Positions 34,744 through 42,259 of a stretch of 57,082 bases of DNA are shown piece by piece. This DNA comes from Psychroflexus sp. MES1-P1E. Its GTDB lineage: Bacteria; Bacteroidota; Bacteroidia; Flavobacteriales; Flavobacteriaceae. The translations under genes were made by a program, and so were the position numbers. How positions within the stretch are numbered: the first letter of the stretch is position 1; each line of letters opens with the position of its first letter. The notes beneath the pieces are model-generated. The model saw only the letters and a program-made list of their open reading frames with translations. It made no database searches and was not told the DNA's origin. The stretch covers positions 1-57,082 of the forward strand of contig NZ_PJBS01000162.1 of assembly GCF_002836055.1 (NCBI RefSeq). Reading direction: 5' to 3'.

Positions 34744-35163
34744 TTAGAATTGCTCTCTTCCTGCAAAATGAAAATTGCTTTCAATCGTAGCGTTTTCATC
34801 ACTATCACTTCCGTGAATTGCATTTTCGCTTATAGACGTCGCATAGTTTTTACGAATCGTACCTTCAGCAGCTTCTTCAGGATTAGTCGCCCCAATTAAG
34901 GTTCTAAAATCATCTACAGCATTTTCTTTTTCAAGAACTGCTGAAACAACTGGGCCACTGGTCATATATTCTACAAGCTCACCGTAAAAAGGACGTTCTT
35001 TATGAACTTCATAAAAAGCTTTAGCATCATTTGTGGTCATGTGCGTCATTTTAAGCGCTACAATTTTAAAACCTGAGCCTGTAATTTGTTTAAGGATATC
35101 ACCAATATAGCCTTTAGATATTGCATCTGGCTTAAGCATAGTGAATGTTTTAGTTCCTGCCAT
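34744..35163 (-). CDS. ndk: Nucleoside-diphosphate kinase
   Basis: This 139-residue enzyme transfers the gamma-phosphate of ATP to nucleoside diphosphates through a phospho-histidine. The N-terminus [15 protein letters not shown] and the active-site motif [12 protein letters not shown] with His117 are canonical, and the length is normal. It is transcribed toward the shared terminator at 34691. The upstream gene on the same strand ends 65 bases away but begins separately. Confidence 0.97.
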   Translation of the reverse strand: MAGTKTFTMLKPDAISKGYIGDILKQITGSGFKIVALKMTHMTTNDAKAFYEVHKERPFYGELVEYMTSGPVVSAVLEKENAVDDFRTLIGATNPEEAAEGTIRKNYATSISENAIHGSDSDENATIESNFHFAGREQF

Positions 35164-35228
35164 TGTAATTTATTTTATTTTTGTGCAAAAGTAATCATTT
35201 CAAAAGATATACAAATCATTTGTTAACA

Positions 35229-36287
35229 TTAGAAGTCTAGGTGCAGTTCTCTAATTGTATGTCCATCTGTTGTAGATTTAATTCTCAGTTCAGCTTCTTC
35301 AGTGACCAAGTTTAGATCTATAATACCATAGCTTGTTTGTGCAACAACCTCGCCTACTCTATATTGATTAGGCTCACCACTATAAGTACTATAAGAGTGC
35401 GTTAGACCACTGGACGTAAAGTCGGTAAAAGGATAAGCTAGACCGTCAATTTTCTTTTGAGAAAACTCTGAAATATGCCTATCACCACTTAAAAGAAAAA
35501 TATTCTGAAGGGGATACTCGAGCCATAAGTTTTGCATTTTTTCAATTTCATTCGGGAAGTTACCCCACGTTTCAAAGCCATGCTCGCTGGATAAAAACTG
35601 AATGCTGCTCACGATAATATTAAAATTAGCCTTCGAACTTTTAAACTCATTCTCTAGCCATCGCCATTGTTGCTCGCCTAAAAGCGAAGAATCTTTAGAG
35701 GTATGCGGTTGATATCTTTTACCAGGCACCTCAGCCTTGACCAATCCATCTCTAAAGTATCGACTATCTAGCATGTAAAATTTAATGGATTTGTTATCTA
35801 AAGCAATAACTTTAGAATAATAAGTTCCGTTTCTATTGGCCATAGCTTGGGTTGAATCGATATCCAAAAAATCTAAAAAAAGTTCTTTTGCCTCATCTTT
35901 GTAAGGCCATTCTTTACCCGCATCGTTTTTGCCGTAGTCATGGTCATCCCAAACTCCTAAAGGGGCATTTGGTAAGCTCTGTATAAAAGATTGATAATAG
36001 GGATCTGACTTTATGCTGTCGTATTTTTCTCCCATAAGTTCCATGTCTGGCGTGTCTGCGTAAATATTATCCCCACCCCACACAAAGATATCTGCCGAAT
36101 CTTTCTCTATAATAGACCAATACTCTTGCGGTAGATTTTGACGATTGCAACTGCCAATGGCTATTCTAAAGGTTTTAGGTTGAATTTCAATACGTTCGCT
36201 TTCTGTTTTTTTATCACTGGTGTTCGGTTTACACGATGCAAACAAGATCACTGATAAAGTAATAATCCAATGTATTTTTTTCATCAT
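35229..36287 (-). CDS. PhoD-like alkaline phosphatase lipoprotein
   Basis: This 352-residue protein has a lipoprotein signal (SVILFASC, with the Cys in the box after about 18 residues). PhoD-type metallophosphatase motifs are visible: IAIGSCNRQ, VWGGDNIYAD, GVWDDHDYGKND, and FLLSGDRHISEF. The family hydrolyses phosphate mono- or diesters outside the cytoplasm using Fe/Ca centres. Two adjacent ATGs begin the gene (MMKK), either usable. It is divergent from nrnA. Confidence 0.88.
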   Translation of the reverse strand: MMKKIHWIITLSVILFASCKPNTSDKKTESERIEIQPKTFRIAIGSCNRQNLPQEYWSIIEKDSADIFVWGGDNIYADTPDMELMGEKYDSIKSDPYYQSFIQSLPNAPLGVWDDHDYGKNDAGKEWPYKDEAKELFLDFLDIDSTQAMANRNGTYYSKVIALDNKSIKFYMLDSRYFRDGLVKAEVPGKRYQPHTSKDSSLLGEQQWRWLENEFKSSKANFNIIVSSIQFLSSEHGFETWGNFPNEIEKMQNLWLEYPLQNIFLLSGDRHISEFSQKKIDGLAYPFTDFTSSGLTHSYSTYSGEPNQYRVGEVVAQTSYGIIDLNLVTEEAELRIKSTTDGHTIRELHLDF

Positions 36288-36340
36288 TATATTTTTTCCA
36301 AAACTAGAGATTCCTGTGTTACTTCATTATTAAGAATTTG

Positions 36341-36348
36341 TACATTTG
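36341..36348 (+). promoter_or_regulatory. Candidate -7 box (TACATTTG) of the nrnA-gldI unit
   Basis: TACATTTG fits TAnnTTTG and lies six bases before the ATG at 36355. No clear TTG is found at the expected -33 position. If used, the transcript has almost no leader. Confidence 0.35.
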
Positions 36349-36354
36349 AAATCT

Positions 36355-37368
36355 ATGAGAAAAAACACATTGGAAGGCTTAAAAGATCAACTGAATCCCA
36401 CTTCCAAAATCAGTATTATTAGTCATAAGAATCCAGATGGAGATGCCTTAGGGTCTTCATTGGCCTTGCATCTGTTTCTTAAACAACTTGAGATTCCCTC
36501 TCAAGTCATCATGCCAAACAATTATCCATATTTTTTAAAATGGTTACCAAATAATCAAGACATTCTGTGTTACGACTCCAAAGAAGCAGAATGTAAAGCT
36601 AGGTTAGAAGCTTCAGATTTTATTTTTACACTGGATTTTAATCACTTAAATAGAGTTGGAGGTTTAGGGGATTTCCTAATGGACTTGAAAGCCACGTTTG
36701 TGATGATAGACCACCATCAAGAACCATCAGACTATGCAGACTATATGCTAGTAAACACTCAAATCGCCTCTACTTGCGAATTGGTTTATGAATTTATCAC
36801 TTCTCAATATCCAAACACCTCACTAAGCGCTGATGTGGCCAGTTGTTTATATACTGGAATTATGACAGATACAGGGTCCTTCAGGTTTCCATCTACAACT
36901 AGTGAGACACATAGAATTATTGCAAACTTGATAGATGCTGGCGCTGATAACAGTCAGATCCATCAACATATCTATGACAATAACAACATAAGCCGACTTC
37001 ACCTTTTGGGAGTAGCTCTCAATAACCTTAAAGTCGTTGAAGAGTTAAATACGGCCTATATCTTTCTATCTCAAGAGGATTTAAATTCAAATCACTTCAA
37101 AAAAGGAGATACAGAAGGTTTTGTGAATTATGGCTTATCGATAAAAGGTATTAAGTTTGCAGTTATATTTATTGAAAATAAAGCTGAAAATATTATTAAA
37201 ATATCATTAAGATCAATTGGTGACTTTAACGTTAATGCCTTTGCTAGAAAACATTTTAGCGGTGGTGGACACAATAATGCAGCAGGAGGTAAAAGCGATT
37301 TAGATTTAAAATCTACCTTAGCAAAATTTGAAACTACATTGAAACTCTATAAAGAAGACCTATCATGA
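36355..37368 (+). CDS. nrnA: DHH-family phosphoesterase, NrnA-like (oligoribonuclease/pAp phosphatase)
   Basis: I prefer ATG 36355 (MRKNTLEGLK, 337 residues) over an in-frame TTG nine bases upstream. DHH/DHHA1 motifs are present: ISHKNPDGDALGSSL, FTLDFNHLNRVG, VMIDHHQEP, MTDTGSFRFP and the C-terminal GGGHNNAAGG. The family degrades short RNA oligomers and 3'-phosphoadenosine-5'-phosphate. Its stop overlaps the gldI start (ATGA). Confidence 0.92.
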   Translation: MRKNTLEGLKDQLNPTSKISIISHKNPDGDALGSSLALHLFLKQLEIPSQVIMPNNYPYFLKWLPNNQDILCYDSKEAECKARLEASDFIFTLDFNHLNRVGGLGDFLMDLKATFVMIDHHQEPSDYADYMLVNTQIASTCELVYEFITSQYPNTSLSADVASCLYTGIMTDTGSFRFPSTTSETHRIIANLIDAGADNSQIHQHIYDNNNISRLHLLGVALNNLKVVEELNTAYIFLSQEDLNSNHFKKGDTEGFVNYGLSIKGIKFAVIFIENKAENIIKISLRSIGDFNVNAFARKHFSGGGHNNAAGGKSDLDLKSTLAKFETTLKLYKEDLS

Positions 37369-37907
37369 AGAGCCTCTTATATGTGATATTATGTTTTTGC
37401 ATGATTTGTGGTTGTAAATCACCTGAACCTAGAAAGCCTGTTTCAAGAGCTTCAAAAAGTTTTACAACAAAATCTTTAAAGCTTAATAAAGCTATAGTCA
37501 AAAAGGAAGAATCCTACATTAAGGAGATTATAGACGCAGACTCTACTAATAAGTACATCAGTTCTGCCGATGGATTTTGGTATTTCTATAATTTAGAAAA
37601 CAAAACGGATAGTATCACACCAAGTTTTGGAGATGAGGTTGAATTTAATTATAACCTATTAACGCTACAAGGTGACACCATATATTCTAGAGTAGAACTT
37701 GGGGAACGCGCTTACACAATAGACAAAGAAGAAATTTTTACAGGCTTGCGTCAAGGCTTAAAGTTAATGAAAGAAGGAGAGACGGTTACTTTTTTATTCC
37801 CTTCCCACCAAGCTTATGGCTACTATGGCGATAATGATAAGATCGGGACCCACGTCGCTTTAAAATCTACTGTAACTTTAAATAAAATAAAACCAAAAAC
37901 TGAATAA
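37365..37907 (+). CDS. gldI: Gliding motility-associated FKBP-type peptidyl-prolyl isomerase lipoprotein GldI
   Basis: This 180-residue lipoprotein (ICGC box, Cys17) has a C-terminal FKBP domain: FGDEVEFNYNLLTLQGDTIYS, GLRQGLKLMKEGETVTFLFPSHQAYG. Size, lipid anchor and domain match GldI, required in Flavobacterium for gliding and type IX secretion, where it is thought to fold other envelope proteins. It overlaps nrnA by four bases and is one base before the next isomerase gene. Confidence 0.82.
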   Translation: MKSLLYVILCFCMICGCKSPEPRKPVSRASKSFTTKSLKLNKAIVKKEESYIKEIIDADSTNKYISSADGFWYFYNLENKTDSITPSFGDEVEFNYNLLTLQGDTIYSRVELGERAYTIDKEEIFTGLRQGLKLMKEGETVTFLFPSHQAYGYYGDNDKIGTHVALKSTVTLNKIKPKTE

Positions 37908-37908
37908 C

Positions 37909-38958
37909 ATGAGAACTTTAAGATTATCATTTGCTGCATTAGTTGGAATACTGCTTTTTAGCTGTTCTTCCCAATACCCAGATTTAGAAGATGGATTGTA
38001 TGCTGAATTCCAAACCTCTATGGGAGATTTTGTCACAGAACTCCATTATGACAAAGTCCCTATGACTGTTGGAAATTTTGTTGCCTTAGCAGAGGGCGAA
38101 CATCCATTGGTCGATGAAGAATATCAAGATCAAAAATTTTATGATAGTATTATTTTCCATAGAGTGATCGATAAATTTATGATCCAAGGAGGTGATCCAC
38201 TTGGTACTGGCCAAGGAGGACCAGAATACGAATTTGCAGATGAGATTGATTCTGTTTTAACCCATAAAAAAGGAGTTTTATCTATGGCCAATGCTGGAGC
38301 AGATACTAACGGAAGTCAATTTTTTATCACTCTTGTTCCTACTCCACATTTAGATGGGAAACATAGTGTTTTTGGAGAATTGGTAGTCGGAATGGAAGTC
38401 GTAGATAGCATAGGAAAAGTAGAGACTAAAAAGCCTGGTGACAAACCTGTTGAAGATATCGTTATTGAAACAGTTAATATCATAAGAAAAGGAAGCGATG
38501 CCAAAAATTTTGATGCTGTAAACGCTTTTACTACTGGTGCTGAGAAAGCCAAAGTAGCCAAAGTCGAGGAAGAAGTTGCAAGAAAAGCTGTACTTGAAGA
38601 AGCTAGTGAGGGCTTTGATGTCACCGATAGCGGATTACGCTACTTGATTACTGAAAAAAATCCAAACGGAACATCTCCAAAGGCTAAAGATATGGTAAGT
38701 GTACACTACACAGGCTATCTTCTAGATGGAACCAAATTCGATTCTTCTTTAGACAGAAACCAACCTATAGAATTTCCTGTAGGAACTGGCCGTGTGATTA
38801 GAGGATGGGACGAAGGGATAATGCTTTTAAAGACTGGTGAAAAGGCAGAACTTGTCATTCCATCAGAATTAGCTTACGGCCCAAGACAGACAGGGCCAAT
38901 TCCTCCAAATTCAATTTTAAAGTTTGAGGTTGAGCTTATAGACATAGTAAATAAATAA
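37909..38958 (+). CDS. Peptidyl-prolyl isomerase lipoprotein, cyclophilin-FKBP fusion
   Basis: This 349-residue lipoprotein (LLFSC box near residue 19) carries two different isomerase folds. The N-terminal cyclophilin (about 33-195) shows FHRVIDKFMIQGGDPLGTG, FADEID and SMANAGADTNGSQFFITL. The C-terminal FKBP (about 250-349) shows VSVHYTGYLLDGTKFDSS and VIRGWDEGIMLLKTGEKAELVIPSELAYG. It catalyses proline isomerisation in the periplasm. It lies one base downstream of gldI in the same operon. Confidence 0.93.
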   Translation: MRTLRLSFAALVGILLFSCSSQYPDLEDGLYAEFQTSMGDFVTELHYDKVPMTVGNFVALAEGEHPLVDEEYQDQKFYDSIIFHRVIDKFMIQGGDPLGTGQGGPEYEFADEIDSVLTHKKGVLSMANAGADTNGSQFFITLVPTPHLDGKHSVFGELVVGMEVVDSIGKVETKKPGDKPVEDIVIETVNIIRKGSDAKNFDAVNAFTTGAEKAKVAKVEEEVARKAVLEEASEGFDVTDSGLRYLITEKNPNGTSPKAKDMVSVHYTGYLLDGTKFDSSLDRNQPIEFPVGTGRVIRGWDEGIMLLKTGEKAELVIPSELAYGPRQTGPIPPNSILKFEVELIDIVNK

Positions 38959-38961
38959 ATT

Positions 38962-38998
38962 AAAAACCCCTGTTATGATATCATAACAGGGATTTTTA
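38962..38998 (+). terminator. Rho-independent terminator of the nrnA-gldI-isomerase operon
   Basis: A perfect 24-base palindrome (CCCTGTTATGAT with its complement, about 38968-38991) is flanked by AAAAA and ATTTTT. It lies 10 bases after the isomerase stop. The flanking A and T runs allow bidirectional use. Confidence 0.85.
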
Positions 38999-39000
38999 AT

Positions 39001-39203
39001 TTAATAGAAGTTAGAATACAATTCATTGATTTCCTTCTCTAACTCTTCCTTAGTATTTGCTGTTTTAGCTTGAAGTTTGTCAAGCCTTTCTTCAAACTTA
39101 GCCTCAGCATATTATAAATTATTATCTATAATATGCATTTCATATTTTTGTTTCAATTCACCCTTACTCTCTCTACATTTTATCTCTAATTGATCTAAGT
39201 TTT
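39001..39203 (-). pseudogene. Decayed remnant of a small coiled-coil protein gene
   Basis: Read on the minus strand, one frame runs from about 39203 to TAA at 39003-39001 with a single internal TAA at 39114-39112. It encodes NLDQLEIKCRESKGELKQKY before the stop and AEAKFEERLDKLQAKTANTK after it, followed by KEELEKEINELYSNFY-type sequence. The regular Glu/Lys heptads on both sides of the stop in the same frame indicate a former coiled-coil protein, similar in style to small Lys/Glu-rich stress proteins. The 5' end is missing, with no start codon before an upstream stop. Rest of the gap to 39255: nothing recognisable. Confidence 0.6.
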
Positions 39204-39255
39204 TAATGATAAGTTTTTATAATTTGCCCAAACATAACAGACAATTCCATTTTTT

Positions 39256-40371
39256 ATGTTGACATCCCAACATTTGATTAAATTTTTAAACTTAAGTGCT
39301 TTAATATTTTTAATAACGAGTTGCAGTACCACTAGGGCCTTGGATGACAAATTATATGACGTTCAATTTTTAGATGAATACATTATTCCTGCAAATTTCA
39401 AATTTCAAAATGAAATCTATGGTGGAGTCTCAGGAGTAGATTATACTAAAGGTGAACTTCTTATGGTAAATGATTCGCCTTCCAACCCACTGATTTTTAG
39501 AGCAAGATTACAACTGAAGGGGTTTCAAGTGGACACCATCACATTCAAGTCGGTTACTAGACTACAAAACAATACTTTCTTTGAAAAAAATGCATTGGAT
39601 ATGGAGTCCATCAGATATGATGGAGATGGGTATTTAATTTCTACAGAAGGAAGTATCAATTTCGGTTTATCGCCAAGAATTTTTAAAGTAAGCAAGACGG
39701 CAGAATTTATTGAAAGTTATTCGTTACCTGATTATTTTCTGGTCAAGGGAAATAACCAACCTCGTCATAATGGTGTTTTCGAAGGCCTATCGAACGGCAT
39801 AAATTCTTCCGGATTTTGGTTTGCTAACGAATTACCCTTAGAAAAAGATGGTAAAACACCAAAACTATATAACACCAACTCCCCTATTCGATTGAGTTTC
39901 TTTGATCATAAGGCAAAAAAAGTCACCCGCCAATATGCCATGGATTTGGATAGGATTACCAAAATTCCATTGCTTCCTTTTTCCATCAATGGTCTTACAG
40001 AGATTTTACAAATTAGTCAAAATACTTTTTTGGTCCTAGAACGCTCCTATTCTGCAGGTCACAAAAGCCAAGGCAACAGAGTGAAGTTGTATCTGGTAGA
40101 TGTGAGTAAAGCAACAGACATTCACGACATAGTAGAACTAGAAGCCGCTACAGGGGATATTATTTATGCAGAGAAGAGTTTAGTGTTCGACTTTAAGTCG
40201 ATCAAAAGAAAATTAACTGAAGGTATTGTCGATAATTTAGAGGGGTTATGCTTTGGACCAATACTCTCTAATGGGAATCCTTCGCTTATTGTCGTTTCTG
40301 ATAATAATTTCAATAAATTTGGCACACAATTAAATCAAATTATTTTATTAGAACTAAAACAAGTCCAATGA
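39256..40371 (+). CDS. Esterase-like activity of phytase family lipoprotein
   Basis: This 371-residue exported protein has a lipobox LITSC near residue 23. The remainder is a beta-propeller-like fold of the PF13449 kind, with phrases EIYGGVSGVDYTKGELLMVNDSP, DMESIRYDGDGYLISTEGS, GVFEGLSNG, PFSINGLTEILQ and LVLERSYSAG typical of the family. Enzymatic activity is annotated only by similarity to part of a phytase, and the natural substrate is unknown. Its stop overlaps the next gene (ATGA). Confidence 0.82.
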   Translation: MLTSQHLIKFLNLSALIFLITSCSTTRALDDKLYDVQFLDEYIIPANFKFQNEIYGGVSGVDYTKGELLMVNDSPSNPLIFRARLQLKGFQVDTITFKSVTRLQNNTFFEKNALDMESIRYDGDGYLISTEGSINFGLSPRIFKVSKTAEFIESYSLPDYFLVKGNNQPRHNGVFEGLSNGINSSGFWFANELPLEKDGKTPKLYNTNSPIRLSFFDHKAKKVTRQYAMDLDRITKIPLLPFSINGLTEILQISQNTFLVLERSYSAGHKSQGNRVKLYLVDVSKATDIHDIVELEAATGDIIYAEKSLVFDFKSIKRKLTEGIVDNLEGLCFGPILSNGNPSLIVVSDNNFNKFGTQLNQIILLELKQVQ

Positions 40372-40949
40372 AAACATTTCATTATTTAATTTTGAGTGTT
40401 GCGATGCTTTGCCTGTCATGCCAAGAGAGTCCATCAAAAAATAAAGATTTTCAATTTGATATTCCAGAAGGCTTAGACGCTCAAAAGACCACTTATTATT
40501 TTGTAAGACATGCTGAAAAAGATACTACAGATAAAGAGAATAGAGACCCTCAACTTACAGAGGAAGGGATTCGCAGAGCAAATTTTTTGGTAACTTATTT
40601 TAAAGATAAGTCCTTAGACATGTTCTATTCTACAGATTACGGTAGAACCCTTCAAACCATCATCCCTACACTACACCAATTTAAAGGGAACATCAAAAGC
40701 TATACTGCTGGAAAGGATACCTTATTTGATGCTGAATTCTGGAAAGCAACCTACGGCAAAAAAGTATTAGTCCTAGGACACAGCAACACAAGTCCTAGAT
40801 TCATGAATGAAATTCTTTCAGAATCGGTATATGATGACCTGGAAGAAAACACCTATGATATCTTCTTCAAAATGGAAATCGATAAAGATTTATATTTAAA
40901 AGACACTTTGATTCAGCTTAAAGTTCCAAAAGAATTTAGTTACAATTAA
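40368..40949 (+). CDS. Histidine phosphatase family lipoprotein (SixA/PGAM-like)
   Basis: This 193-residue protein has a lipobox CLSC (about residue 18). The phosphatase motif YFVRHAEKDTT contains the RHA catalytic histidine, with a second His in LVLGHSNTSP. The fold matches the phosphoglycerate-mutase/SixA group acting outside the cytoplasm here. It is coupled to the phytase-like gene by a 4-base overlap. Its 3' end overlaps the convergent DUF6503 gene by 14 bases. Confidence 0.87.
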   Translation: MKTFHYLILSVAMLCLSCQESPSKNKDFQFDIPEGLDAQKTTYYFVRHAEKDTTDKENRDPQLTEEGIRRANFLVTYFKDKSLDMFYSTDYGRTLQTIIPTLHQFKGNIKSYTAGKDTLFDAEFWKATYGKKVLVLGHSNTSPRFMNEILSESVYDDLEENTYDIFFKMEIDKDLYLKDTLIQLKVPKEFSYN

Positions 40950-41685
40950 GGGCAGAAGGCTCTAAAATAACATTTTCATTTTCGATTTTAGAGAGAAGTT
41001 CTAAATCTCCTTTTTCCCAAAACTGACCTAGATCTTCTAATTTTTGAGAAGTCCCTTTGGGCGTGTAATTTTCATAATCCTGAAAAACAACACCATCAAC
41101 CGTCCTTTGGTTAATCGCTTTTCTGAAGCGCAATCCACCTCCATTGACTAAAAAGCTATAAGCTATAAAATCCATTGAAAAGTCTGAGGTGTCGAACCAA
41201 TAGATGTAAGCATCTTCAAAATCCTCTCCACCATCATTTTCTGTAAATTTAACCTTCAATTTATGATAAGCCTTGGCGTTGATTTCTTCTTCGCCTAAAT
41301 AAGAGGGGCGTACAGCAGCATCTTTCAAACGAAGAGGTAGCTGAGTAAAATAGTGGACAGAATTAACAGATTCATAATAAGAAAATGCAGTGGTATCCGC
41401 CAACTTTACAATAGAATCTTGATAAAAACGCGTCAATTCTCCATTTTTTACAACATCTCTTGTTGGTGAAGTTGTCGAAAGTCTTTCAAACTGAAGTCCT
41501 TCACAGGTCGGCATCGCTTTATAAGAATAGTCTCTAAATTTGAACCTTAATACATTCTCATTAAGTTTTGATTTACCAGAAAACTCAATAGCTTTCTCTA
41601 TAACCTCTGAAGGTTCAATCGTTTTTTGTTCAGATTTTTGACATCCTAGCATACTCAGTAAGATGAATCCAATTAAATACTTCAT
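40936..41685 (-). CDS. DUF6503-like lipoprotein
   Basis: This 249-residue protein has a lipobox (LSMLGC, about Cys15). The sequence is rich in beta-strands with aromatic residues (RFKFRDYSYKA, FEDAYIYWFDTSDFSMDFI, FRKAINQRTVDGVVFQDYENY), resembling LolA-fold outer-membrane lipoprotein families and the flavobacterial DUF6503 group. Function is unknown. The last 14 bases overlap the convergent phosphatase gene. The family name is recalled from sequence style and is moderately certain. Confidence 0.68.
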   Translation of the reverse strand: MKYLIGFILLSMLGCQKSEQKTIEPSEVIEKAIEFSGKSKLNENVLRFKFRDYSYKAMPTCEGLQFERLSTTSPTRDVVKNGELTRFYQDSIVKLADTTAFSYYESVNSVHYFTQLPLRLKDAAVRPSYLGEEEINAKAYHKLKVKFTENDGGEDFEDAYIYWFDTSDFSMDFIAYSFLVNGGGLRFRKAINQRTVDGVVFQDYENYTPKGTSQKLEDLGQFWEKGDLELLSKIENENVILEPSALNCN

Positions 41686-41771
41686 ATCATTATTAATTTA
41701 AATATAAACACTGTCGTTAATTCTAGCTTTCCTTTCAAAAGTCTTATTTTTGGACTATATATTTTAGTTCT

Positions 41772-42236
41772 ATGGTTAAAAACAAAATCAATATAAAAAA
41801 TAAAAAAGCCAGATTTCAATATGAAATTCTGGACAAATATACAGCTGGAATTGTATTAGCTGGCACCGAAATCAAATCTATCCGGGAAGGAAAAGCCACA
41901 ATCACTGAAAGTTTTTGTGAATTCAATGAGCAGGGAGAATTATTTGTGATTAATATGGATGTTCAAGAATATTCCCATGCAACCCATTTTAACCATAAGC
42001 CAAAAAACGCCAGGAAACTTTTACTCAATAAAAAAGAGCTGAAAAAACTTCTCAAAGAAGTCAAAAACAGCGGTCTTACTATTATTCCTTTGCGCTTGTT
42101 TCTTAACGATAGAGGCTTTGCAAAATTGCAGATCGCCTTGTCTAAAGGTAAAAAGCTTCATGATAAACGCGAAACTATAAAGGATCGTGATACCAAAAGA
42201 AAACTCAACAGAATCAACAAAACCTTTAATACATAG
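41772..42236 (+). CDS. smpB: SsrA-binding protein SmpB
   Basis: This 154-residue protein is required for trans-translation, delivering tmRNA to stalled ribosomes. The conserved pattern is clear: INIKNKKARFQYEILDKYTAGIVLAGTEIKSIR, FNHKPKNARKLLLNKKEL, GLTIIPLRLFLNDRGFAKLQIALSKGKKLHDKRE in order. The length is standard. It stands alone, 24 bases before the DUF5686 gene. Confidence 0.97.
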   Translation: MVKNKINIKNKKARFQYEILDKYTAGIVLAGTEIKSIREGKATITESFCEFNEQGELFVINMDVQEYSHATHFNHKPKNARKLLLNKKELKKLLKEVKNSGLTIIPLRLFLNDRGFAKLQIALSKGKKLHDKRETIKDRDTKRKLNRINKTFNT

Positions 42237-42259
42237 GTTCTCTATCTTATATTTAATTT

